Shown piece after piece: positions 1 to 11,804 of a DNA stretch of 64,000 nucleotides (position 1 is its first letter; the number at the start of each line of letters is the position of its first letter). The notes under the pieces were generated by a model. That model saw only the letters and a list, made by a program, of their open reading frames with translations. It ran no database searches and was not told the DNA's origin. Made by a program: the position numbers and the translations under genes. The DNA comes from Madurella fahalii (taxonomy: Eukaryota; Ascomycota; Sordariomycetes; Sordariales): NCBI GenBank assembly GCA_029876055.1, contig CM056875.1:2108001-2172000 (forward strand), read 5' to 3'.

Positions 1-2
1 CG

Positions 3-3000
3 AGTGCTCTTCCGTTCTTCCAAACGATTGGAAAGACCTTGCTACCTAGACGGGGGACCGACCTTTTCCTTCGGTCCCACCACATGAGCATCGCTGAGGC
101 ATTGGCGGACACCGTTCTAGAGCAGCTAAAGATGTCGCAAGAGAAGCTCACGGCGAAAAATCTGCATTACTGGATCATGATGTTCCACATGCTGCGCGAG
201 ATGCTGATTGATCCGACTCGCTCAACCGAGCGCGCGGTCGTCCAGCTAATCTTGCCTGTTCTGGTGGCGTTCAAGGAACGTGGTGGAATGGAAGTGCTGA
301 ATGCCATGCTTCAGAAGTTTTCGGACGAGGTCTGCAATGGCGCGACTGAGGGCGAAGAAGCCCATAAGGTGCGGCTGGCCACTGTTGGCATGAAGAAGAT
401 ACTCGATATCTACCACCTCATCGTGAACGGCAAGAATGTCACCGACTCCCTCACCCCAACTAACCTCGTTACACGGTCTGCGGATCGGAACAGGGATTTC
501 GGACACCAGCTTGTTGTGGAGCTGAGGTTGGCCATCCTGCCGACCGCCCGTAGGCTTTGGGAGTCGGAGCTCGCTGAAAAGGCCCCAACACCGGTGTTGA
601 GCCGACTCATTGATATCCTCAAGACGATCTCAGCCGCTGATCAGGAGTCGAATGCATGGCGCAAGTCAGACAAGACTTCTCCGCCGTCCGTGTTCAAAAA
701 CCGCGAGTCTGTTCGGTTCAACTGGGCCTTGCACTCAGATCAAGTTACCAACCTGACTCATCTGGATTACGACGAGGAATTAGCTCGCGAAGCCGTATAT
801 CGCGTCAACGGCAAGCTTGATGACGCTGCAGAATATTGCCGGGCTCACTCGAAAGGATTGGCCGGCAAGCGCAATCCTATCCCCGAGGAGGACGCCTACC
901 AGAGCCCGCCATCTCCGAAGCCGCAGCAAACGCAGGACCAATCTCCCACTGTTTCGGCCGCTGACGCTCTCGGATCATCTGCAGGGCCTATGGCCTTGGA
1001 CTCAATGCCCGAAATCAACAACCTCATCCGAGATGCCATGGGCGAAGCCGTGCTCGGGGATCTTGGGGAAAATTCCTCTGACGAGTCCAATGATGCAAGT
1101 CACATGAGCTCTAGTCAACACTCTGCCAGCCAAGAAGCAGGCGGCGGATCTTCGGCGCTGGCGCCGCCAGGGGCCACTTCGTCAAGTTCGCCCGGAGAAC
1201 CTCCAGCGGCCCCGTCGACAGCGAAAGAAGACCTAGACAAAGAGCGTGCGGAACTTCAGAACGATCTCATCGATCGTTGTCTTGACGTTGTCAGGGCACA
1301 TCCGGATTCTGTTTTTGAAGTGTCCGACCTGATCCATGGCACGATCCTGAAGTCTGATAACGAGGACAAGCGGACTGAAGTCGGTGAGGTCCTTGCAAAT
1401 GCCCTCATGTCTTTCGCCATGAACGATGAGGATGAGAGGAAATCGAACGGCCGTGGAATCGCTGCTTATGCTCATCTGCTCTCCCTGCTTCTTCAAAACC
1501 GGCCCTTCTTCAAATCTACGCTGCCAACCTTGAAGCAGAACATCGGTGACTACCTTGGCTTCCTGAAGGTCTCTCCTGCCAGTTCCAACGAAGAGCTTCC
1601 TCCGTGGATGCCATATATCCTCCTGATCTTTGAGATTCTATTGTCGGATGACGAACAACCGGTAGAGGTCCAGTGGAAAGCACCGACCAAGGACGATGAT
1701 CCGGTCGAGCAGCCAGTCTGGGTGACAAAGGAGCCGGCCATGTCGGGCGAAGATCGAACAGAGCTTCTGGCTGCGATTTTGGATGTCCTTCCGAGAGTCG
1801 GCAAGGAAGAGTCCCTCGCTGTCTGCGTTCTGCGGATTCTAGTGATCTTGACCAGGGACCACACCATAGCCAAAACGGTTGGTGAGAAGCGGAATCTGCA
1901 GCGCTTATTCGTCATGGCGAAGCAGTCGTGTAGTGGAGGTTCCACCCGCCTGAACCAATCCCACATCTCTGACAACATCATGATCATCCTTCGTCACATC
2001 GTAGAGGATGAAGACATTATTCGCCAGATGATGCAAACGGAAATCCAGCAGTGCTTGACGTTGTCTCAGAGAAACACGCGGTCGTTTGATGTCTACAACT
2101 ACTTGCGGCATCTTTCCCATGTCTCACTTCGAGCGCCGAAGCTCTTCGTCGACGTCACCACGGAGCTGGTCAAGCTAAATCGTTTCTCTTCTTCGTCGAT
2201 TGACGGCGGGCCCCGCGCTCACAACCTTTCCCTCAAGGAGAAAGCCGCGGAACAAGTGACCCCACCAAAGGATGGCTCCGTAGAACCTGCCGTGCAAGCG
2301 ACCGAAGACCTAACTATCGAGGATGTGAAGCCCTCGACGGAGGCTGTGGATAAGGAGATGACGGACGCACCAAAGACTCCATTCGAACTCAAGCGGCCGG
2401 TTCTCGAACACCCCGACGGTGTCGTTCACTTCTTACTTTGCGAGCTACTCAACTACCGGGAAGTTGACGACAAGGAGCCGTCGAGCCATGCTTCCAAAGA
2501 ATTGAAAGCGGAAGATGCGACGTCTAGCGCCAATGGGGAAGCCACCCCACCACCGGCGGACCAGCCTGTATCTGAGCAGAAGGACAAAGATAAGAAGTCA
2601 TCCAAGCCAACTTTCAAGGCGGATGACCACCCCATCTTCGTCTATCGCTGCTTCTTACTTAATTGCTTAGCGGAGCTGCTCCAAAACTACAACCGTTGCA
2701 AGGTCGAGTTCATTAACTTCAAGCGGAGCGCGCCCATGCAGACGAACACGCCCATCAAGCCTCGTTCAAGCATCTTGAACTATCTACTCAACGATCTTCT
2801 CTGCTTAGTGCCCACCGGCCTGCCCATGGATTCGACGGTGATCAAGAAGAAGGCAGCCACCTCCCATCACGCGCAGGCAGTGCTCGTGGCTCTGGTGGCG
2901 CGGACTCCGGAGAAGCCCATTGATCGCAGCCGCGACCAGTTTGAGTATGACGATGACCCAGACTTGTTGTTTGTCCGCCGGTTCGTTCTCGATACCGTTC

Positions 3001-6000
3001 TCCGTGCATACAAGGAAGCATCTCTTTCAAGTGAGCCGTTCGAGGCACGCTACGCAAAGATGATGTGTACGGCGGAACTGATGAGTCTGATGATTGGCGA
3101 GAGGGGCGACAAGGACGGTCAGCCTAAAGATGGCCGGGGGACTGACCCAGCCATCCTCAGGTCTCAGATGCAACTGAAGCGGCTCATGTACGAGAAGGGC
3201 TATCTCGCCGCCTTGACAGCATCCATTGCCGACATCGATCTCACCTTCCCTAACGTCAAACGCACCATCAAGTACACCCTCCGCGTTCTCCGGGCTCTGA
3301 CAAAAACTGCCTGCCAGTTGAGCCAGTCTGATGTCATTCCAGCGACGACAACCGATCAACCAGAGGAGGACTTTGCATCAGCCTCGTCTCTCTCGGATCT
3401 AGATGATGACCGCGAGGAGACCCCTGATTTGTACCGCAACTCTACCCTGGGGATGCTGGAGCCACGCGAGGAAGATTACACTGATGAGTCCGAAGACGGT
3501 ACGCGCCTTCGCTCGATCTTCAAATAGTCCGACTGTTGCTAACATTTGCAGACGACGACGCCATGTACGACGACGAGCCCTACGACGACGAGCTAGATTA
3601 CGGCGATGAGATGTCTCAAGACGAAGAAGAAAATCCCAGCGATGATGACGAAGAGGAACTAGACGAGATGGGCGAGATCGAAGGGCTCCCGGGTGAGCCG
3701 GGCGTTGTGGAAGTTATCATGGGCGAGAACGACGATGAGGACGAAGACATGGATGAAGATGACGAGGACGAACCCAGCGATGAGGAGGAAGACGAGGATG
3801 AGATGGACTCGGACGATATGGAGGAGGTTGAGGATCAAATTGAAATCGTCGACGAGGAAGGTAACGCCATTGACGATGACGGCGCCTCGGGCTGGGAGAG
3901 CGAGACAGACGAGGATGAAGAAGATCAGGAGGAGCTCGACTATGAGGCGGAGGTGGAAGACATCGTGCGCGGGATTAATGACGGTGGCATGCGGCCCGCC
4001 CGGATGCCCGATATTTTACGGGCTGTTGTTGACGGCGATGATCTTGACGGGGAGGATATCCCCGACTTCGAGGAGCACTACATTGACGACGTCGCTGAGG
4101 AAGACGGTAAGTTCGAGTCTATTCCCTTTTGTTGAATACTCGCTAAACAAATTAGACGAGGAAGAAGAGGATGAAGGCGACGAGGACGAGGTATACTATG
4201 ACCAAGGTCATCTTCGTAAGTTCACTCTTCTCCCTCTATCAGCAGTTTATCAGCCTCTAATGTGACCTAGATGATGACCACCAGCCTCCCGCCATGCCAT
4301 CGGGCCTTGGTTGGGACATTGCGATCGAGCCCGGCAACCGATTCCGCCCTGGAGGAACTAGAAGCCCATTCCCGGCTGCTCCATTTATGATGGGAGGACA
4401 CCGCGAACCTGGCTGGCCTGGTAGGTCTCCCAACGGCTCCAGACGGCATGACTGGATCTCGGGCATACTAGACCGGTTCTTGGATGAACCCTCTCGTCGC
4501 AACCTTGATCGTCTTAACGATGCCTTCATTCTGGATACCGTCGAACGCGCTGCTAATATACCGCCAGACTTTCGAAGCTACATGCGTAGTGGCCACGCCC
4601 GGCCGCCCCCCAATGCTACCGATGACGGTGTCAACCCTTTACTGCTTTCCAACAACCGGCCTGGGCAAGATCCTTCTCCGCGCGCCAGTAGTCAGCATTT
4701 GATCCGTCTCGGATTCTCTAATGCCCTGATGGGTCCGGGTATAGATGCACCCCTCGCCTTCATCAACGATCTAATGCAGACCCTGCCATTAGCTGCGCGG
4801 GGCGGCCCTGCTCTTAGCCTCCAGCTGAGATCTGAGGGTCCCGCGGGGGAGATCCGCCATGTGAACATCCCTCTGGGTATGACAGCACCTGGTCGCGAGA
4901 CGCGCTGGGAACCTCGACGTGAGACGTACCAGGAGCCTCATCAAGCCGTCGCGTTCACTGCAGAAAGCACTTCCGAGCGATGGCAAGAGGAAGCCAAGAT
5001 GATCTTTACATTCAACCATAATGACAAGTCAAGGCTTCTGGCTCCCGCAATTCTTGGAATGCTCACCCCGCCCGCCATTCAGCTGGAAAAAGAGGCCAAA
5101 GCTCGAGCGGATGAAGAGAAGCGTGTGCGAGAAGAGGAACGCAAGCGACGTGAAGAGGAAGAGCGCAAGGAGAGAGAGGCCAAGGAAGCCGAGGAGAGAG
5201 CTGCCAGGGAGAAGAAGGAGGCCGAAGAGCGCGAGCGACAGGAGCGGGAGCGGGCTGAGGCCGAAGCTGCACGCGCGGCGGAGGAGGCGAGCGCCGCGGC
5301 TGAGCCGGCTGCCGAAGAATCCCAAGCCATGGAAGGGGTCGAGTCTCACGGCGAGCCTGAAAATGAACAACAGCAGCCGAGCGTTCCGGCACAACGTGTT
5401 GTTACCGTCATTCGCGGCGAGACTGTGGATGTCACCGAGCTTGGCATCGACCCCGAATATCTCGAGGCCCTCCCTGAGGAGTTTAGAGAAGAGGTCATCG
5501 CGCAGACTATCAGCACTCGCCGCTCTCAAGCCCGCGAGCAAGCCACCAATGAAGGAGAGAATACCGAGGTCTTCCAAGAGTTTCTCGAGGCCCTACCCGA
5601 CGAATTGCGGATGGAGATTGTGCAGCAGGAACGCCAAGAACGCCGCCGTCGGGAGCGCGATGAGCAACGCAGACAAGCTGCGGCAGCCGGGCAGGATCTG
5701 GGCCCGAGCGACATGGACCCGGCAAGCATTCTGTTGACGTTCCCGCCGGCCCTTAGGGAACAGGTTCTGATGGACCAAGGCGAAGATATCATGGAACATT
5801 TACCGCCTGAGCTAGCTGCAGAGGCCCGCGCGCTTGCTCAACGCCACAATCTGCACCGCGCACCACCCGCAGTATCTCGTACGCGAGACGCTACGCATCG
5901 ACCTGAGGTTAGCGGTGTCGCTGATACGAAGGCGCAGCGTCGCACGATCGTGCAGATGTTGGATAAGGCAGGCGTCGCCACTCTTCTCCGGCTAATGTTT

Positions 6001-8864
6001 GTGACTCAGCAGGGCAGCCTTCGCAACAGCCTGTTCGACGTCTTTACACACGTGTGCGAGAATCGTCAGAACCGGCTGGAAGTCGTCTCAACCCTTCTCC
6101 AGATCCTTCAAGATGGTAGCACCGACATGGATGCTGTTGAGCGCAGCTTTAGCCAACTGTCCCTGAAGGCCAAGCAGCCAAAGGACAAGGACCCAAAAAC
6201 GCCGCAGAGTCTTAAGCGGACATTTACAAACATCAGCACAGCCGACCGGACAACAAGTAACTCGGATGTTTCACCTTTACTAGTCGTTCAGCAGTGCCTC
6301 GACCTTCTGCAAGAGCTTGCAACCAAGAATCCTCACATCACATCTCTCTTCTTGACGGAGCATGAGGCCGTGGCCTCGACACTCAAGCGAAGCTCGAGCC
6401 GCAAGGGCAAGGGAAAGGATCTCAACACCAAGGCCCAAAAGTATGCCATCAACTCGCTCTTGGCTCTCCTTGATAGGAGCCTCGTCATGGAGAGTTCGGC
6501 AGTTATGCAGCTACTAGCGGACTTGCTCAATAAGGTCACATACCCTCTGCAGGCTCTTGAGCGTCGGCGTAAGGAGGCGGAAGAGGAAGCTAAAAAGGCC
6601 GCGGAGAAAGCCAAGGAGGAGAAGGCCGAGCCGAACACTGAGACTGCCAATCCCGAGTCAGCCGAAGCCTCGGAAGAGCAGCCTCCTGCGCCGCAGACAT
6701 CTGAGACGGTGGCAAGCACCGCCGAAGAGCATCCTACGACGCAGGACAGTGCAAAGCCTGAGGCGGAAAGCTCGACAACCAAGGAATCCAAGCCCGAGGA
6801 GAAGAAGGTGCGGCAGCTGACTCCACCGACGATCCCTGACCACAATCTGAAATTGGTCATCAACATCTTTGTGGCACGGGAGTGTAGTTCGAAGACGTTC
6901 CAGAACACCATTTCGACAATCAAGAACCTGTCGAACATCCCTGGTGCGAAAAAGATCTTTGGTGAGGAGCTCGTCTCGCAGGCCAGGGCTCTGAGCGAGA
7001 ACATCGTGTCGGATCTTGATGACCTCCTCCCCCACATTCTAAGAGCGGAAACTGGTACTGAGATTCAAGGCATCGCTCTGGCCAAATTCTCACCCGGTGC
7101 ATCGGAGCAGAACAAGTTGCTCCGTGTTCTGACTGCGCTGGACCACCTGTTCGATAACAAGGGCAAGAAGTCGGGTGGCTCTACAGGAGACAGCGAGGGC
7201 AAGGAAGAGACCAAAGAGGACCTGCTGGGCTCGCTGTACTGGAACCCAACGTTCGCTACCATGTGGGACAAGTTGAGTGCCTGCCTCAGCGCGATTCGGC
7301 AGCGCGAGAGCATGCTCAACGTGGCAACTATCCTGCTACCGCTTATCGAGTCCCTGATGGTGGTCTGCAAGAACACGGCGTTGAGCGACGCTCCTGGTGC
7401 ACAACGCGCAGCTGGGAAGGATATGCTCCTGTCTAGCCCGCCACCCGAGAACCGCATTGCAGGCTTGTTCTTCACCTTCACCGAAGAGCATCGGCGTATC
7501 CTGAACGAGCTTGTCCGGCAAAACCCGAAGCTCATGTCGGGCACATTCTCGCTCCTCGTCAAGAACCCTAAGGTCCTCGAGTTCGACAACAAACGGAACT
7601 ACTTCAACCGCAGCGTGCACTCCAAGACCGGCCACCAACAGAGCCGGCCGCAGTACCAGCCGCTGCAGCTTTCCGTGAGACGTGAGCACGTCTTCCACGA
7701 CTCATTCAAGTCGCTCTACTTCAAGTCAGGGCCGGAGATGAAGTTTGGTCGGCTCAACATTCGCTTCCATGGAGAGGAGGGCGTGGATGCTGGGGGTGTG
7801 ACGCGCGAGTGGTTCCAAGTGCTTGCGCGGCAGATGTTTGACCCCAACTACGCGCTGTTCATCCCGGTGTCATCAGACCGCACCACCTTCCACCCCAACA
7901 AGCTTAGCGGTATCAACGACGAGCATTTGATGTTCTTCAAGTTCATCGGCCGCATCATCGGCAAGGCACTCTACGAGGGCCGACTCCTCGACTGCTACTT
8001 CAGTCGCGCCGTGTACAAGCGCATCCTCGGCAAGCCTGTGTCGGTCAAGGACATGGAATCGTTCGATCCAGACTATTACAAGTCTCTTGTCTGGATGCTT
8101 GAGAATGACATCACCGACATCATTGTCGAAACCTTCTCGGTCGAGGACGATGAATTTGGTGTGACAAAGGTGGTGGATCTCATCGAGAATGGCCGCAACA
8201 TTCCGGTTACGGAGGAGAACAAGCACGAATACGTCCGGCTGATCGTCGAGCACAAACTTTTGACGTCAGTCAAGGAGCAGATGGAGAACTTCTTGAAGGG
8301 TAAGTTGGGCTTCGTTAGTGGGCCGTCGGTTCATGCGGTGTCGCTAACTTTCATATGTTTAGGTTTCCACGACATCATCCCAGAGGACCTGATTGCCATC
8401 TTCAACGAGCAGGAGCTCGAACTACTCATTTCCGGCCTGCCCGACATTGATGTGGACGACTGGAAGAGCAACACCGAGTACCATAACTACACGGCGGCGT
8501 CGCAGCAGATCCAGTGGTTCTGGCGCGCGGTGCGCTCTTTTGATAAGGAAGAGCGGGCCAAGCTCCTCCAATTCGTGACGGGCACCTCCAAGGTGCCTCT
8601 GAACGGGTTCAAGGAACTGGAAGGCATGAACGGAGTCAGCCGATTCAACATCCATCGCGACTATGGCAACAAGGAGCGGCTTCCCAGCTCCCATACCTGC
8701 TTTAACCGTAAGTCTCCTATCTGCTCAGTTTCTGGCGAAGGCAACCAGCATACTAATTCTGGGTATTAGAACTCGATCTGCCGGAATATGAGAGCTACGA
8801 CACTCTCCGTAGCCAGCTGCTCAAGGCTATCACCGCCGGCAGCGACTACTTCGGTTTCGCGTAG
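3..8864 (+). CDS. tom1: Tom1/HUWE1-type HECT E3 ubiquitin ligase (5' end outside window)
   Basis: This is the C-terminal 2859 residues of a very large HECT ubiquitin ligase; the reading frame is open to the window edge, so the start lies upstream. Exons are 3-3498, 3552-4106, 4156-4215, 4271-8299, 8363-8707 and 8770-8864, and they sum to whole codons. Residues about 1166-1370 form a long Asp/Glu-rich acidic tract. A charged helical stretch lies near 1640-1725. Three LEALPEE/LEALPDE/HLPPEL-like motifs (about 1760, 1807, 1880) match the ubiquitin-binding (DUF4414) region of this family. The HECT domain spans about 2500-2859, with catalytic Cys at codon 8698-8700 in SSHTCFNQ, 34 residues from the end. 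Yeast Tom1 acts in mRNA export, histone turnover and removal of surplus ribosomal proteins. Identity as a Tom1 orthologue is strong; substrates cannot be read from sequence. Confidence 0.96.
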
Positions 8865-9925
8865 AGGGGGCAGACGCTTCGTGATGATGTGGTGGAGAAG
8901 GAGGAAAATGGAGAGTGCAAGGGACCGACAGGGAGGGAGGGCATAAATTGCCCAACCTGTCCGGGCAGCAGTGTTACTTGAGGGTGTATATGGGGATACA
9001 TGGCATTTTTTGCAGTGGGTTGGAGGTGGGATGCATCGGAGCGGCGATAGCAAGTCGCAGTGCTTTTCTTGAAAGTGTACATTGATGTCATGCATGTCTC
9101 TCGTTGCCAGCTGTCTCTGGCATCAATGGCCCTGCGGCGCCGTCGGGAGCGGAGTGCAGGCCGCTCTCCGCTGGCTGCGGCTTGGTCTAGCTGGGATAGT
9201 TCGGTAGTAGATAGATAGATTTTCATCTTACGGATGCCCTTTGTGTGCTAAACGCGCATGGCAATGGTTATGGTGTCTCCTACGTTTCCATTGTTTTGTA
9301 GGTGCTATTTTGTGAGGCTGGACGTGTGAGCAATGGTACACATCCGCTCGTATTGCCAAGAACATGCGGGTGCTGGATTTCTTATTCTCCGAGCCTTTGC
9401 AGTTACTCTACCTACCCTGAGCAGGTTTAACATGTCGTCTTAAGAATACCACTTGCAACAAATAAACAGTTGCGTTCCTTAGCAAATAATCCATAAATTC
9501 CCCTGCTGTTAGGAATCTGTGGCTGTTGAAGAGGACTTGGAGCTTTTTTTCTGGTTGGGGGTTCTGCTGACTGTGCTTGGTCTGTGCATTGCCAAGAGTT
9601 CATAGGGCTCCTCACCCCGGCAGCGGTCCAACTTCCCGCCGATTGTTTTCCGCCCACATTTTCCAAAATCGATCGCGCACCCGGATCCCAGTTGAACGAA
9701 CAACCGCTCAGTTAACGACCAGCGAGGTGAGTGATGCCCAGATTCAGTCTCCCGCCCTCGATCGCACGGGAACCTACGTCGATTGCCGTGCCTTCAAGAA
9801 CGCCAGCTCGCCACCGAGCCCTGCAGCACGAATAATCGTCCGACACCCGCCCGAAATTCATCACCGCCGATTTTTCACCACAAACTTCTGGCTAACCTAA
9901 ACCTCATCGCATAGAGACCGGCAAG
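8865..9925. other. Spacer between tom1 and rps8
   Basis: This holds the tom1 3' untranslated region and the rps8 promoter and leader. A short (AGAT)n run lies near 9208-9220. I see no supported gene; open frames here lack fungal protein character. Confidence 0.6.
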
Positions 9926-10869
9926 ATGGGTATTTCTCGGGATTCGCGGCACAAGCGCGCCCACACGGGTGCCAAGCGAGCGCAAGTTCTCCCCTCGTTT
10001 GTTTATTCAACGTCCGAGATGGTGTTTGCTAACTTCCATGGTGTTGCAGTTTCTACCGTATGTCCTAATTCCTCCTCTCAATTCCGCATACACAATACAA
10101 TGTCCCTCGGCATAAGGGACACTCGAAGGTCCGCTTGGAAGGTTCTTGCGTCGGTTTGTCTGCCACTTTCTCGGAGAAGAGCAGTCAGGCGCCGCAGGAA
10201 CCGACCCCATGCGTTCTGAGCCTGTGACACGCGTTTGGAAATGAAACAAGATTTCTGACAGCGCGTACAGGGAAGAAGAGAGCCTTCGAGGCAGGCCGCC
10301 AGCCTGCGAACACCCGTATCGGTGCCAAGCGCATCCACGTTGTCCGCACCCGCGGCGGCAACCACAAGTACCGTGCGCTCCGTCTCGACTCGGGCAACTT
10401 CGCCTGGGCCTCCGAGGGCTGCACTCGCAAGACTCGTGTCATTGTGGTGTCATGTAGGCTGCTTCCAGGTTTCCGAGGCGGCAGAACGTACTGACCTCGA
10501 CTCCTAGACCACCCTTCCAACAACGAGCTCGTCCGCACAAACACCCTGACCAAGTCGGCCGTCGTCCAGGTCGATGCCGCTCCGTTCCGTCAGTGGTACG
10601 AGGCTCACTACGGCCAGCCCCTCGGCCGCCGCCGCCAGCAGAAGAGCGGCCAGGCCCCTGAGGAGGTCAAGAAGAGCAAGTCGGTCGAGAAGAAGCAGGC
10701 CGCGCGCTTCGCCGCCTCTGGCAAGGTCGACCCCGCCCTCGAGAAGCAGTTCGAGGCCGGTCGCCTGTACGCCGTCGTCTCCAGCCGCCCTGGCCAGTCC
10801 GGCCGCTGCGACGGTTACATCCTGGAGGGTGAGGAGCTCGCCTTCTACCAGCGTAAGCTGCACAAGTAA
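9926..10869 (+). CDS. rps8: 40S ribosomal protein S8 (eS8)
   Basis: This encodes the cytosolic small-subunit protein eS8, 202 residues. The N-terminus MGISRDSRHKR and the segments GAKRAFYRKKR, GNFAWASEGCTRKTRV and YHPSNNELVRTNTLTKS are nearly invariant in eukaryotes and fix the exon borders. Exons are 9926-9981, 10050-10057, 10271-10453 and 10508-10869 (609 nt, 203 codons with stop). Intron 1 (9982-10049) begins GCAAGT, not GT, and has a GCTAAC branch site; only this GC donor gives the conserved Ala-Phe-Tyr-Arg. Exon 2 is only 8 nt (TTTCTACC). Intron 2 is 213 nt with a CTGAC branch site, and I saw no convincing snoRNA boxes in it. Codon use is highly biased to C/G, as expected for a ribosomal protein gene. 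Confidence 0.97.
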
Positions 10870-11804
10870 GCGCTGAGCAGGAGTGGCGGTATGACGATGG
10901 CTGGGAAGAAAGAAGGGAGTCTGGGCTCGGGCTCGCATCGGCTATATTAGCCTCGATGTTGATGGGTCTTTTTTCTTGTTGCGTTGCTGCCCCATCTCGT
11001 CGATTTTGGTGTGATTTTCGGATATGAAATGGCGTGCCACGGCAACTCCATTTCTAGTTGCTTCGTCACCGGTAACAGGGCATGGCAGGGTTATTAGGGC
11101 AATGGAAAAAATGAATACCACCGTGAAAGCAGCGATCCGAGCGGAGTCAATCGAGCCAGACTAGATTTCCCTGTTGCCTGTGTGCTGTGACATTTCGAGA
11201 TGTGTTGAGGACTGGTTAATTCGCTCTAACCCGGGTTTCCGAGTGCCGTATCCTAGTTCATCCATTGCTTCCTATCCGAGATGGATCTGTGTGTTACGTT
11301 TCATTTCCAGCAACGCTTCTAGTAGTCAAAACCTAAATCCACCCAAGGTTTTTTTTTTTTAATTATTTTTTTCACTCTTTCTCTTTTGGGGAGCACTATA
11401 CAGAGTTAAAACAAAAACATGGTTAGATAAGACAACGCAATGCAAAGCTTTTGTGATAACGATGGTGTTTGAGGCAACATGTGGTGGTTAGTAGTAGCAG
11501 TAGTAGTAGTAGCAATGTGTGTACTCCCATCATGATACATCCAATATCCCCGCCCATGTGTGGGTTAACCCGTCTCTGTTTCTCTGCCTGTCCGTCTGTC
11601 TATCTGTCTCGCTGTCCGCAGCAGCAAGCAGCCATGCAGCGTTATTCCACCCCTTCCTGTTGCTCCGCATCCCTACAATCAAATTTCCAAGTCCATCTTT
11701 CGTGGTTGTGATGATGGTGGTGTCAATACAATACGGCTATGGCATATACCAAGGGAACTGCCCGATCTATGGTCCGTGGGGTTTTTTTTACTGTGAAGGA
11801 AGAC
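10870..11804. other. Convergent spacer between rps8 and the TBC gene
   Basis: The 3' ends of two convergent genes face each other here. It contains a T-rich run near 11349-11370 and a short AGT-type microsatellite near 11488-11512. No gene is supported. Confidence 0.6.
11488..11512. repeat. AGT/TAG trinucleotide microsatellite
   Basis: An imperfect run of TAG/AGT triplets is visible in the spacer after rps8. It is not in a coding region. Confidence 0.6.

Noticed and set aside
10058..10270. rps8 intron 2 as snoRNA host
   Set aside because: I looked for C/D boxes because metazoan rps8 introns carry snoRNAs, but no C box with a matching D box and closing stem is evident.
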